From Brasenia schreberi (lineage: Eukaryota > Streptophyta > Magnoliopsida > Nymphaeales > Cabombaceae), in the NCBI GenBank assembly GCA_036023115.1, contig JAYKKT010000059.1, forward strand, positions 3,882,001 through 3,946,000: a stretch of DNA of 64,000 nt, written 5' to 3'. Of the stretch, positions 24,593-39,479 are shown one piece after another (position 1 is the first letter of the stretch; the number at the start of each line of letters is the position of its first letter). Below the pieces are notes generated by a model. The model saw only the letters and a list, made by a program, of their open reading frames with translations, was not told the origin of the DNA and did not search any database. The position numbers were made by a program, and so were the translations under genes.

Positions 24593-24717
24593 AGTATTAG
24601 CTCGACGATAGGGTGCTCTAGAACCGTTGCTAACTGGTGGGGAGTTCATCTCTCAGAAGGTGTATGTGTGGGTTTGGGTGTGTTAGGTTCCGGCCTCCTC
24701 TTGTAACAACAAAAAAA
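24593..24717 (+). mobile_element. tRNA-like SINE, type A
   Basis: Box A-like TATTAGCTCGACGATAGG, box B-like GGGAGTTCATCTCTC, then GTGTTAGGTTCCGGCCTCC, TCTTGTAAC and an A-rich tail. Same order as 50190-50308. Confidence 0.7.
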
Positions 24718-24829
24718 AGGCTGATTACACCAAATTTGGTTGCTTGGCTACGAGGGTTCTCCATCGCCTATGTATCACATTGTCATTTAATTGCAATAAG
24801 TTAATATAAAACACACACTAGCACCGCAC

Positions 24830-24990
24830 AATGAGCGGTAGCTCCGTGGCCTTGGGTTCGACTCATAAGATGAAGGTCATGAGTTCGATACTGGGCCCGT
24901 TTTCAATGTGTGGAGTGACGCCCACGTTTGAAAAGCAAGAGCCAAGAGGTACTGGGACTGAGGTTCTTATCAAACACCGCCTCCCTTAAA
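24830..24990 (+). mobile_element. tRNA-like SINE, type B
   Basis: GAGCGGTAGCTCCGTGGCCT, AAGGTCATGAGTTCGATACT and a 3' part ending in AAAAACCAGAAAAAG. It lies with the type A copy between 24-bp direct repeats (24569-24592 and 25022-25045). Confidence 0.6.
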
Positions 24991-25045
24991 AACCAGAAAA
25001 AGCGTCGTGTCTTTGCAAACCATAACAATGAGTATTTGAGCACTT

Positions 25046-25688
25046 CCAAGTAATGGTTTCAATGGGCTCGGCCCAGCCCAGATCAAAGCGTATTTAAGAT
25101 GTGTAGAGATGGGGCATGTGTGTGGGTTAGGTATTGGGTCAGATACGGGTTGGATACTTTATTCCCACACCAAACCCGAACTTGATTCGGCCAGGTATTC
25201 TCTATCCCATTTGGCTCAGGCTGGGCTGGGGTTGCATGGTGTCATATTTTTAATATTTTTTTTAAATGTCAATTTTTTTAATATGTTCTAAATGGTTTAG
25301 GACTTAAATTAAAATCGAAACCGAAATAGGTTTGATCCAGTTCGGTTCTTAGTTCCGGACAAACCGAAAGCGGACATGTCTAGAAACAAAAACATGAACT
25401 TCAGTCGTCGAAGGAGCCATGAACACCTCTTTTGACATGGTGAGTGGTTCTCATAATGTAGGCAATAAATGGATCTATGTATGTATGCTCTTTTGACATG
25501 GCTGTTCGGCACATACATGAATTGTACAATTTATACATAAGTACTTTATATAATATATTATCGGGTCACAAAATCTGCTCGACCCGAACCCGATCTGGTC
25601 TAGAACGGGTTCTGAAAATGGAAAAAAACGGCAGATCTGAGTCAACACTATTTGACTCGAATCCCAAGTGATCCAACCCAACCCAGAC

Positions 25689-25757
<69 letters not shown>

Positions 25758-26060
25758 TCCGGTCCTAACAGGAATCAAACCCAGCCAAGAACCGACTGTA
25801 CTTGGAACCGATGAAATCGGGACTCATCCAATCCATTTTCAGTATTTTAAAAATTATTTTCTTATACAAATTATTTTTTAATAAAATTATCGCTTCTAAA
25901 CTCAAACTAAGACCAACGGTTTCACAATGGGTTCATATATGGTTTTAAGTTCTGAGTTAACCGAAATCGGACATGTTTAATGTGAGAGAGAGGAGGGTAC
26001 CACTCAATTTTTGGTTTTAATGTAATGCATATCTTAAAATACTTAAGATTAGTTTTGTCA
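25046..26060. other. Spacer with (CT)n(AT)n microsatellite
   Basis: No gene seen. The microsatellite is at 25692-25757. 25100-25240 and 25560-25690 carry GGGTC/GACCC and CCAACCC repeat text like other old elements here. Confidence 0.5.
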
Positions 26061-26350
26061 GTGATAAAAAAATTGATGGAGATATTATATATAAAATTAA
26101 TATTATATTAATCTATATGTATTTTATGCGGTAATATTAAAATTGAAAGTACATATTATAACATAGTAATTCAATTAATTATGTCTTACGAATTATGAGT
26201 GTTGAGTAATTGGTTATAAACATGTACAAAATATGTTCGTGATAGAAAATAAGACATGGGAAACTATACTATAAAGTATTTGAAAAAATGAAATAAAAAA
26301 TATTGAGAAAAAATAATAAAAAATAATAAAACTTATGTAAAGTTAAACGT
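26060..26350 (+). mobile_element. RTE LINE fragment, heavily decayed
   Basis: AAATTGATGGAGATATTAT, ATTATGAGTGTTGAGTAATT, AAACATGTACAAAATATG and GTGATAGAAAATAAGACATG follow the LINE text of 60700-60930 with many changes. No reading frame survives. It lies about 360 bp upstream of the RWA start codon. Confidence 0.65.
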
Positions 26351-26714
26351 AAGCGATCCGATTTGATGTAACTTGAAGCAAAAGGGGCCGAGGTAGTTGA
26401 TACGACGAGGAACTTCTTTTAGGAAAAAATGTTTTAAATGAATGGAATACTGTTTATGGTTTAGATAACCACTCAATCTATTAATTTTAAGGAACAGACG
26501 AAGAAGGTCATTTCTTCTCCCACCTCAGTACCGGAATCCTTGTTTCCCTTGTTTTCCTTCTTACAGCACCGTCCCACCCCCCGCCCCCCCGGTGAGGTAT
26601 CGACGGCGTCAAGCTTTAGTTTCCGTGGCGGATCGGGCGATACCTGATGTAGGGATTTTGATTATAGATCTCAATCCTGCTGTATTCCTCGCGCGAAATC
26701 GGTCTAAGAGCGAT

Positions 26715-29700
26715 ATGGTGACTTCGGGCCCTCTTACTCCCGGCCAGGTAAGATTTTTCAGCGGAGGTATTCGCACCGCTCGCTCCCATTGATTCTTAAT
26801 CCATGCTGTCTTTCTTCGGAAGGTTCTCATTCAATGCCAAAATCATTTTTATTTCCTTGAATCTCGATTACTTCGTAGGTTTTCCGGAATGTACTTGAGT
26901 TTCTAGGATTCGCATCAAGGTTTATCTTTTGATCTGGACTTCGGATGTTCGATTGGAACGACGTTGATTCCACGACGGGGGAAATCAGATTGATCGTTGT
27001 TTATTTTGATACTTGGGCTGTTTTTTCGGCTTCATTTATGGACACATCTCTTGTGGGCGTCGGTTGATCGTTCACAGTGTATTCCGATATCGATGTTTAG
27101 TTTTAGTGTTGGTGCTGTAGTATAGGACCCAATTCTGGCGTTAGTGAGATTCGATCTCCGATATTTGATGTCCGTCTATACAAGTTGATTTGTAGGGAAC
27201 ATGATGTATCGGTATTTTTAATTAGGGAGAAATTGTTTATTATTATTTATAAAAATCATGAAAACAGTGACTGCTGGTGGACACTGCTCGCCCAAGAAAT
27301 TTTCTCACTGCGTTTCATATCATGATTGAAATATACTTCTGGAAGAGCACACCTTTGAACACTTCATGGTTTTTTATAGTTGTTTGTTGCGCTAAGATCT
27401 TGAAAACTTCATAGACTTGGTGCCACATTGCAAACATTTCAGGAAGAAATTGATGCTGTAAAGGTGATGTTTTTTTTCCTTATGTGATAGTGTTCCGGAA
27501 TACAGATTTGTGTAATCTTTGATAGTCATGTATAAAGGTCTATTGCTGATTATGTGGAGGACAGGGTGCATAAGGGGCTTACTGTAGAATTAGAAATTGT
27601 TTGTTCATTAATAAAATCGTTCTTCATATTTGTCGTATTATTGACAAGTTTCCTTTAGAATCAGTTGATAGTTGGTTTGGTTAATTTTCATAGTAATGCA
27701 ATTCATTCAGTACGCAAAGTGGGGGTTTTATGGATAATGTTGTATCAAGGTGAATTTACAATCTTGCCAGAAGGAAGTTGAATGGGTTTTAGAGTACAGA
27801 CTCAGTTGTCTCTAAAATCTATAGCTCTGCTGCTTTGGTTCTTGCTTCCCTGACAAAGTTTAATAATCATTTGTCGTTACCACCTGAATTTTCATGAGCT
27901 TGAGTTACGTATTTGCCTTTTCACCGTTCTTATCATGTATGATGCATACATGCACATTCTGTTTCCAGGTATCATTTTTGCTTGGGATCATTCCTGTGCT
28001 TATAGCATGGATACATGCTGAAGTTTTGGAGTACAGAAAGAGTTCTACCCCTCCCAAAGTGTAAGATTTCCTATGTTCTCTTTATATACACTTTCCGAGT
28101 TGTGCTAAAAGATATATGTGGACAGTTGCTGATTTTACTCATTTAGTTTCAGTCCCTTTTCTGCTACCTAGATTTTGCTAGAGTATCCGTGTTGGAGGGA
28201 GTTTAACTGCATCATACATGGCTGTTTCATACATATACCCAGAGCATTTACAGCACAAAAGTCATCTGTACTTTTCTTTTCTAGTCTCTGACCTTATTCT
28301 TACATTTGTGTCAGCAGACATTCAGATATAAATTTGACTGACTTGGGAAATGAAACAATCAAAGATGGTGATAGGGCTGCACTACTGGAGGGAGGCATCC
28401 TACCTACTTCTTCAAAGACGCATGGTTCATCTATGAAATCCATCTTTATTAGGTGTGCTAGTCTAACATTTGCCTGATGAAGCACATTTTTCTGAAGACG
28501 TTATCTGATTCTTGTGTTTCCCTTTTGGAGTTAATCAGGTTCTTCCTGATGGATGAGACATTCTTGATTGAGAATAGGATGACACTGAGAGCCATGTAAG
28601 TTTTCATCACTATCAGGACTCGTAAAGTTCAACTTAAAAAGGCTGAAGCCGCTGAACTTTTCTTCTGGTATTTTCTGCCATGCAGATCAGAGTTTGGGGC
28701 TATCTTGTTCTACTTTTATTTGTGTGATCGAACCAACCTATTTGGAGAGTCAAAGAAGGTATATTTTATCCATTAGTATTCCATGATGCGGCATTGCTAC
28801 ATGCCCTATATTAAGTCCTTTTGGGTCCCTTAGACAATGAACTTTCAATTGCTTGACAAAAGTATTTGAGTTTTTCTTCCAATATATAGTGTGCCCGCAT
28901 CACAAAAAATACGTGTTATGGTGTGAGCATGCAATTACACATCCTTAGTTGTATATCACTATTCTGTGCTCAATAATCATGGAATATGACACTTGCAGAG
29001 GTGCTCGGAACTAGGTATCTAGAGAAAATGTTGCTCTTCCTCGATGCCAAGAGTTATCATCTATATGTTTGGGAAAATGCACAGGCCGGCCTGCAAAATT
29101 GAAGGACCGCCCCCTTCTTGATTTTTCTTGGATGTGTGGTCTTCTTTTATTGATTTCCAGAAATGAGTTTGAAGGTGAAAATTAACCTCTGGGGATTCGG
29201 AGAAAGATTTTGAAAAGTAGGATTTCTTACTGACATAACAAACCATATGGCTATCTCTCTCAAGTTTGTATACGAAATCAAAACAGAAAATAGAAAAACA
29301 TGTAAGAGCATTCAGTCCTGAATCCTGATAGGCAACAGATCAAGGACAACAGGCTTCAAGCCAAAGCTCAAGTTTTAGAGTTTTGCTTTATCACTCAATG
29401 GCCTTAATGTTATCTTTTACTGTAGTGCTTTTGCTTTTGGTGTGTTGATATTATAGAAAAAGGTCATTTCTCTGTTTTTCTCATGTAAGTTGGTTTGCTT
29501 GATAGTTAAAAGTTAAAACCTTCATCTTTTATATCTTGCCAAATGCCACTGGTCTTTATTTACACAACACTGCTAACTATGGCAGATTTGCTTGTTATTG
29601 AGTAATTTTATATTCTCGTGCACTAATTATACAGTTTGATTGTCTGAACCCATGCAGATCTACAGCCGTGACCTTTTCTTGTTTCTATATTTTCTTCTCA

Positions 29701-32700
29701 TAATCGTTGCATCAATGACTTCTTTCAAAGTTCACCATGACAAGTCTTCATTCTCAGGAAAATCAATACTTTACCTGAACAGGCATCAGACAGAGGAATG
29801 GAAAGGGTGGATGCAGGTTATACCTTATTTCTATTAGTCTATTACAAATCTCTTTCTTGTTGCAGTGGTGAATGATTCACAAATTCATTTTCTTTGTGTG
29901 CATGCTTGTAAATGTAGATATTCGAAGATGAATCTCATATACTTAGCAGTCTGTAAGAGATTGCGTATAGTTGGAATGAAGATCTAAACATGTTTGCATG
30001 AGTTGTGTCTCCCTTCTACTGGATTGCAGTATCCATATACACTTTATATCATTGTAGACTAGGGAGTCGGACATTTAATGTTGTTCTCAAATGAAAAAGG
30101 ATTGTATCCATGATTCCATATACACACGATTCTCATCTATCTTTCTTCTGTTGAACGAATTAATTTTTGCAGGTGCTGTTCTTAATGTATCACTATTTTG
30201 CTGCAACGGAGATTTATAATGCAATTCGAATATTTATTGCTGCCTATGTTTGGATGACGGGATTTGGAAATTTTTCCTATTATTATGTCCGTAAGGATTT
30301 CAGCCTAGCACGTTTTGCTCAGGTATGATGATCTGAATTTGCATGTATGTTGATGTTCCTCTATTGTGTTGCTGGTGGAGGTAACTGTGGCTTCGCCTTT
30401 CAAATGTATGCAGATGATGTGGCGCCTTAATTTCTTTGTCACATTCTGTTGTATCATCCTAAATAACAACTATATGCTGTATTACATCTGCCCCATGCAC
30501 ACCTTGTTCACTGTTATGGTGTATGGTGCCCTTGGGATCCTAAACAAGTACAACGAGTATGGTTCTGTTATTGCCATCAAGATCGTGGTATGCTTTTTAG
30601 TTGTCTTCTTGATATGGGAAGTTCCTGGTATGTTTGAGACAGTGTGGGGACCTCTTACGTTCCTTCTAGGTATTCTCTTTATCTATTACTGAGAATTATT
30701 ATCCTTTCCTGCCCGACTTACACCCTCATGAATGGGAACTTTTGCTGACATCATGCAAAACTGCAGGGTACAATGACCCAGACCCATCAAAAAAACAGTT
30801 TCCTCAGTTGCATGAATGGTATTTTCGGTCAGGCTTGGATCGTTATATTTGGATTGTGGGAATGATTTATGCATATTATCATCCAACGGTAGGTTTTCAG
30901 GCATCACCTTTTGTTTGCATACCATGTTTTCGTTAATCTATTCTTGTACACTTCTTTTCAAGAATCTGGTGCTCAGAGCTCTCTGGCCTCTTCCTTGCCT
31001 TGTAAGTGATCTTGGCATAGTTCCTAATTTTAGGTTGAGAGATGGATGGAGAAACTAGAAGAAGCTGAACCGAAGCGTAGGGCAACAATCAAGGCATCCA
31101 TTGTTTCACTTGCTTTGATGGTAAGTCATCATTATTTGACGTACTGTTTACTTCAGCTTATACTTTCTGATGCATGTTTTTTTTTTTGCATCTATAGGCA
31201 GGTTATTTGTGGTACGAACATGTATACAAGTTGGATAAACTCACATACAACAAATACCATCCATACACATCATGGATCCCAATAACGTATGTATCTGACA
31301 ATAGTAAAGTGATGTTTTTTGTTATTCATCTTAACCGACATTCATTTTCTGCAGTGTCTACATTTGCCTACGAAATTTCACTCAGCAGTTCCGGAGTTTC
31401 TCTCTTACACTTCTTGCGTAAGTAGTGATGCTTGTTGCTCCAGTTAGTTGAAACTTGATTCATTTAAAGGGATGCGAGTATGATTTAGTTCAGATGTAGG
31501 CATCAGCATCTCTGATAATGGGTTCTTTCCTTTCTTGGGTCTTGTTGCTGGATTTGAGTTCAGATAGAAAAACTGTTACAGATATTTGAATTCATTACTT
31601 AAACTACTCAGGGTTTTGATGCAAAATCCATATCCCAATCTTTCTGGATTGGGTGACTCTGACCAGAATTGTGCTGTAGACACATCCCCTTTGATCCCAT
31701 AAGTAGTGAATTAGTTCATCTCTGTGTTTTCTTAGGTGGCTCGGGAAGATTACCTTAGAAACCTACATCTCACAGATCCACATCTGGCTAAGGTATGCAA
31801 ACTATTCCTTTTTCTCAAACCATCTTAATTTGCTGATGGTTTTTCAATAGTTTCTTGTTAGGATGTTGATTTCTGGTAATCATCATGTCTACCTTATGTT
31901 GGATTTTTATTTAAATTGCAATTACTTCTCATACCCTTTAGGTTTTCTTGGCTGTATGAGTGTGTCAATATTCCAGTAATAAAACCTTGTTGTTATAGTA
32001 TATAGTAAGGTTGCTTTTTATCTTTTGCTTGCTACTTGTTTACATCCTACACGTTGTATGAAGTCGTGACTCTCTGGATTCAAAATAGAGACATGTTAGG
32101 GTGAAATTCTTTAAGAGGATCAACACCATTTATCGTTGCTGTTTCTTAATGATGTTTTAATCTGTGACCATTTTACACTTTTAGAGATTCTTTCTCATCG
32201 GTTACATTATATTTTATGTTGCAACTTGGCTTTCAAATGATAGAAAGATGGTTTGATCTTGTTAATTTAATGAAGAGGAATTGGATTTGGATCTCATAGA
32301 GGACTCTCATTTGGCCTTCCAAACCCACACATGGATACTTGTGTATAAAGCTAATATCAATGTCTTGCCCCATACACATCTCTGTTCATCATGCAGTTCA
32401 AATTGGTAAATACCCGAAAATGATGATAAAAGTGCATTGACCTTCAGGTCTGGCATGCCTGATGGCCAACCTCGGTGGCTTCTATCATTTATTCCTGGTT
32501 ACCCCTTGCTCAATTTCATGCTCACAACAGCCATATATATTGCGGTATGGAGGAAGAAAAGAAACTTAACCCTTTGATTTTCGTTACCTGTTTTCCTTTC
32601 AAATATACTCAATAAGTGAATTGACTCAATACAGATATCGCACCGGTTGTTTGAACTAACAAACACATTGAAGGCCGTATTTGTGCCTAGTAAAGACGAT

Positions 32701-32894
32701 AAGAGGCTGATGTACAACATGATAGCTGGTCTTGCAATCTCCATTGTCCTATACTCTCTCGCCTCTGTACTTCTCAGAATACCTGCTTTCCTGGTATATT
32801 CTCCTTAAAAATCTGCACATATTTACCTCTTTCAAAGGTACATTGGTTTCCTTTTTGTTAAAGTCTTGTCCTTATGGAGTATTTGCAGGCATGA
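26715..32894 (+). CDS. RWA: RWA polysaccharide O-acetylation protein (Cas1p-like)
   Basis: Golgi multi-pass protein needed to supply acetyl groups for O-acetylation of xylan and other wall polysaccharides. Exons: 26715-26747, 27969-28060, 28318-28452, 28539-28595, 28686-28758, 29658-29816, 30173-30322, 30414-30669, 30767-30888, 31034-31120, 31198-31286, 31355-31417, 31736-31792, 32448-32544, 32635-32793, 32889-32894. All borders are GT-AG and the sum is 1635 bases, 544 codons plus stop, matching Arabidopsis RWAs (about 540). It starts [17 protein letters not shown]; conserved Cas1p-domain stretches are [76 protein letters not shown] and [11 protein letters not shown]. Many hydrophobic segments fit about ten helices. 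No frameshift or stop is seen, so it is probably functional. The last exon adds only one codon before TGA; if the final intron is kept the protein ends four codons after the donor (VYSP). Confidence 0.95.
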
Positions 32895-33380
32895 GCACCT
32901 AGGATGAAAATGGTGGCATTTCTGCTGTAGGATTTGATGATGGAGTTCGGCATATACTTATATGGCCTATGTGCGTCAAAGATTCTTTGAGGGTCTGGCC
33001 TGCCCCGATGAGATCAACTGCAGTGGATCGGGTTATAATGGTAAAGATTGATCTGCTTCTGCTTTACGGTCAACACAGCATAGTATTTGTATATTTATCA
33101 TAGTGAGTGCTGAATTCAGCCTCGGGTAAGTCTTCTTGTATTGGTTTTTCAGCCCAAATCCCTGTAATTACTTTTTACAAGTTCTGCTCTACTGCATTTC
33201 AGCAGGAGAAGAAAAGTTCCTCTTTGATAATAAGATCCCATTAATGAATCCAACTGCTCAATATGTGCACTATCCTCTTTGTGTTGCAATTGTTCTGTTT
33301 TGGAAGATGTGATGCTTACTTTTCAAAATGCAATGCCACGCAAGCGGCATTATAACGTAAATTGCGAGGATAGAATGGTC
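32895..33380 (+). other. Probable 3' UTR of RWA
   Basis: Pyrimidine-rich, gene-free sequence following the RWA stop. The end of the transcript is not fixed; inferred from position only. Confidence 0.45.
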
Positions 33381-33389
33381 TATGGTACG

Positions 33390-35690
<2,301 letters not shown>

Positions 35691-35885
35691 ATATGCCCAC
35701 CATTTATAATTGTTAAATTTTTGAAAGTCTATGGATAGTTGAGCTTAAAACCAAAACTGTGAAAAGTAAAGATGTGCTTAATTCATTTTTTGCTTCATGC
35801 TTTCCAATTGAACCATCTTTGAGATCGATGATTGGCATTTTCAATAACGGATGAGTATATAAAGTGACAAGCATATTAGACTTAT

Positions 35886-35943
<58 letters not shown>

Positions 35944-36373
35944 GTTTTAACTGTATAATGGTTTGGCACATAATCTTCCACAAATATTTTCATTGTATAA
36001 TGTTGTTTGGTGCATAATTTATATAAAGTGATAAATATTTTAATAATACTTCATTAACTTAAAAAATAAAAGACTAAGAATTTTTTTTGTTACAGAATGG
36101 TTCTTTATGTTTCACAAAGCTTTCATATTGCTCTCATCCCGAATTTACCGCTAGGCATTATCGATTGGTGGAAGCACTTGGACACAACATGGAGAAAAAA
36201 GAACATGTACGGTAACGAATACAGAAATGCAACGTCTGTTTAATAATATGGGTTGCTTTCTGCATTTTCTTCGAGTTTGCAAGGAGAATTTATGATCAAG
36301 ATTGGGCACATCTAACAGTTGGGCCTTACTTCATTAGGATTTATAGGATTCTTAATAGTTCAAATGCCACACA

Positions 36374-36735
36374 GTGCTGCGAATCATCAACATCACTGTT
36401 TGTAGTTTCTATAGTTGGAGTACCATGACAATCAATTCATTTGCTAAAATGGATGCGAAAATGAGAATTCGCTTAGAACAAATACTAAATGTCATATACA
36501 ACTGGTCATACAATCGTGGCTACATAGATGTTTTTTACGAAAAAGTATTCATTAAGGGTGTACCAGCTCAATCCTTTGATCGACATGTAATTGATGGAGT
36601 TAGTGATGTGGTTGGTGTTGCAAGTTTCTTTATGGGAGAAGGTATTAAAGATATAGGAGGAGGGTGAATTTGTTATTTACTCTTATATTTAGCTTGTGTG
36701 TCTATAGTCTTACTAATTTTCTATTATTTACTCCA
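36374..36735 (+). pseudogene. ndhF: Nuclear plastid insertion: ndhF C-terminal fragment
   Basis: The translation matches the C-terminal part of plastid NAD(P)H dehydrogenase subunit 5: [46 protein letters not shown]. After GGG the next codon is TGA where plastid genes have an arginine codon (CGA), then ICYLLLYLACVSIVLLIFYY continues the match. A segment before FDRH is lost. Loss of flanking ndhF sequence, a stop and no promoter context show a decayed plastid-to-nucleus transfer. Recognition is from memory of the family, not a search. Confidence 0.65.
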
Positions 36736-38728
36736 ATGTTGCAAAAATTGTATCGATCGAAAGAGGGACCGATATACAATAATTGTATTGTATCGTAACA
36801 ATATTTTAAAATCATTTCCTTTTAACTTTTTTTTGTTAGAAAAGGCTGTATACTAATATATTAAGCTATGTTTTCGAAATTCTTACTTTTTTACATTAAT
36901 ACAAGGATCTTGCTCGTATAATATAAAATATAAACACCTAGTACATTGCTGGAGTGCTGCTACTGTACAATAGGACTAACGAGCCTAGTTGCAACAACTG
37001 TACACTCTACTGAGTAATGCTACTGTATGTACAATAAACCTAATGAGCCTAGTTGCAGTATGTATACTCTACTGTTAGCCAATATACCTAAGATAATGAC
37101 TTGTAGTACTTATAGATAGTTGCTTGGTATAATAAACATAGCATTATATAATTATTCTAATATATGCGATAAATAATGTATCGCAACGATACAATATGAT
37201 ACACAAGCGATACATAGGATATAGAACTATAAATGAACTCTAATGATACATATACGTGGATCGTATCAATCCAACTATTGATATAGGAAATTATCATATC
37301 GTATGATACAATATGATATTTATAACATTGATTTACTCTATCTTTTATAAGCCGAGTTCGTAGAAGTAAAAGATAATAAGGACCTACGTAAAATGTAGTT
37401 AGGAATCCATGATAAGGTCCTATCATAACGACCAAATTAACTATACTCATCCATAAATGCTAATAATAATAATGGATTACCGAGAAGACTACATTGAAAA
37501 ATCATTCATCAACCTCCCCTTTTCTGTTGCAACTTCTCGATTATTATATGATAATTTCTTAACTTTCCATATATAGAAAATAGAAAGAGATAGACTAGAA
37601 ATGACATCTCTTATGCCAATGATACCATCTTCTTCGATTGAATGACATTCAAACCAAAGAAAGGTAACTGAATGGAATTGGGATATGGATGGAATATAAT
37701 GAAATAGAGCCCCTTTGAGGTTCCCTATGAAATGAGGCATGGAACGGAGCCACTGCGAAGAAGTTCCGGGAGTTACGAAGGAAGCTTCGGGCTCATATTG
37801 GTCATGGGTTGAGAGTTAAACTCTCCAAGACATGAAGAGATAAGCAGTATCATGTCCTAATGGGTGAAACTATGAACGCCTAGAGCTTTCAGATCAGTTG
37901 TTGGGTTTGGTCACTTTTGTGAAGTTCCTTCTCTTTCAGGATATGATAAACATGATAATTTTTTCTTTCACATGCTTGGACAACACTTTGGATTCACACA
38001 ACTAATGAGGCACAACATATCTTCTACATCTTTAGGTGTAAAATCTTTGCTTCTATATTATCATTTCTGTAATGAATATGCCAATCATATGGGTATCAAG
38101 TTAATTACTCACAATGAGAAAAGGTCATTGATTTAAGATTAAGATAATTAAGAACCATCCTGAATATACGTCAAGAAGGTCAAGTGGTATGGCTGGTAAC
38201 TTATGAAGATGTTTGAATATGGTAGAACACACTGGAGGCATGAAGAAGTACCTCATTTAGTATCATTGGTGAAACTGGTTCTTTGTCTCTCATGTCTTAT
38301 TTCATGCTATGTTAAAAAATAATATTTGCTTTTTGTGTTTGAATATTTCTTGCTTCATATGAAGAGGTTAATGCTATTTGTTTTCTCTTCTGTGTGAACA
38401 ATGACGGTTGAAAGTTCTATTTATTTATCTATTTTGAAAAAGCGTCTTTGATCTTCAATGAATTTGTCTCAGTATTTGTTTTGGCACAAGTTTCTCCTCA
38501 TCCATTCTCAAAGTTTCTTAATGTGTAAATGGTCTATTGCTGAGTGAGCATGAATGGAATGACTTGGAGATGCGATGGAGAAAATTCGTAAGGCAGGTCT
38601 CTAAAGAGAAGTTTCTCTATTTAATGATATGGCTACTCCTTCTCAACCATTCATTTCAATCAATCTGGTCACTTACAGTTAACCTAAGGCCCGATTTGTC
38701 ATTTGTTCTCAGAAATTCTTAATCTATG
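36736..38728. other. Spacer
   Basis: AT-rich, without a supported gene. 37150-37330 has several GATACAATATGATA-type words. A short ORF at 38537-38722 (LEMRWRKFVRQVSKEKF) is unexplained; see findings. Confidence 0.4.
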
Positions 38729-38743
38729 ATTTTGATATGCTTA

Positions 38744-39462
38744 CAACAACTAAGCCTTTTCTCATACTAGACGGGATCGGCTACATGGATTCTTTGTTTC
38801 TACAGAGCCTATCATGTGTCGTGTTAGCAATTAACTCACAATAAGCTAGATTATTCTTTATTGTTTCTTTCCAACACTTTTGTGGTCGTCCTCTACCTCT
38901 TTTAATACTTTCAAAATATAGTTTTGCGTACCTTCTTATAGTTCTTTTGATCTTTCTATATGTCCAAACCACCTTAAACAATATTCTCTCATTTTATCCT
39001 CTATTGGTGTCACACATAATTTATTTATAATAACCTCATTATGTATATGGTCTGTTCTCGTATGACCACTCATCCATCTCAACATCTTCATTTTTGTCAC
39101 AAACATCTTTTGTACATGTTGATGATTAACTACCCAACACTCAGAACCATAAAACATGGTAGGTCTAATTGTTGCTATATAATATTTACCTTTTAACTTT
39201 AATGATATCTTCTTATCACAAAGAATACTTGATGCTCCTCTCCATTTTAACCAACCAGTATTAATTCTATGCGTAACATCTCCATCAATTCTTCCATCAC
39301 TCTGAAAAATTGACCCTAGGTATTCAAAACTTTCCTTTTAGGTGATGCAATGTATGCCAATTTTAATTTTTATGTCATCTGAAGTAACCAAATGATCAAA
39401 CTTACATTCTATATATTTTGTCTTTGTTCTACTAAGTCGGAAACCAAATGACCCTAGGTCTA
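38744..39462 (-). mobile_element. RTE LINE, 5'-truncated, 15-bp target duplication
   Basis: 719-bp minus-strand insertion flanked by attttgatatgctta at 38729-38743 and 39463-39477, a perfect target-site duplication. It has the reversed TTG tail, the RT C-terminal region (MFYGSECWVVNHQHVQKM, KMLRWMSGHTRTDHIHNEV) and the EYLGSIF-like region with a few lesions. The exact duplication shows a fairly recent insertion. Confidence 0.95.
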
Positions 39463-39479
39463 ATTTTGATATGCTTAAA

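Noticed and set aside
36085..36370. More plastid DNA upstream of the ndhF piece
   Set aside because: The short readings (such as EWFFMFHKAFIL) did not match any plastid gene I could recall.
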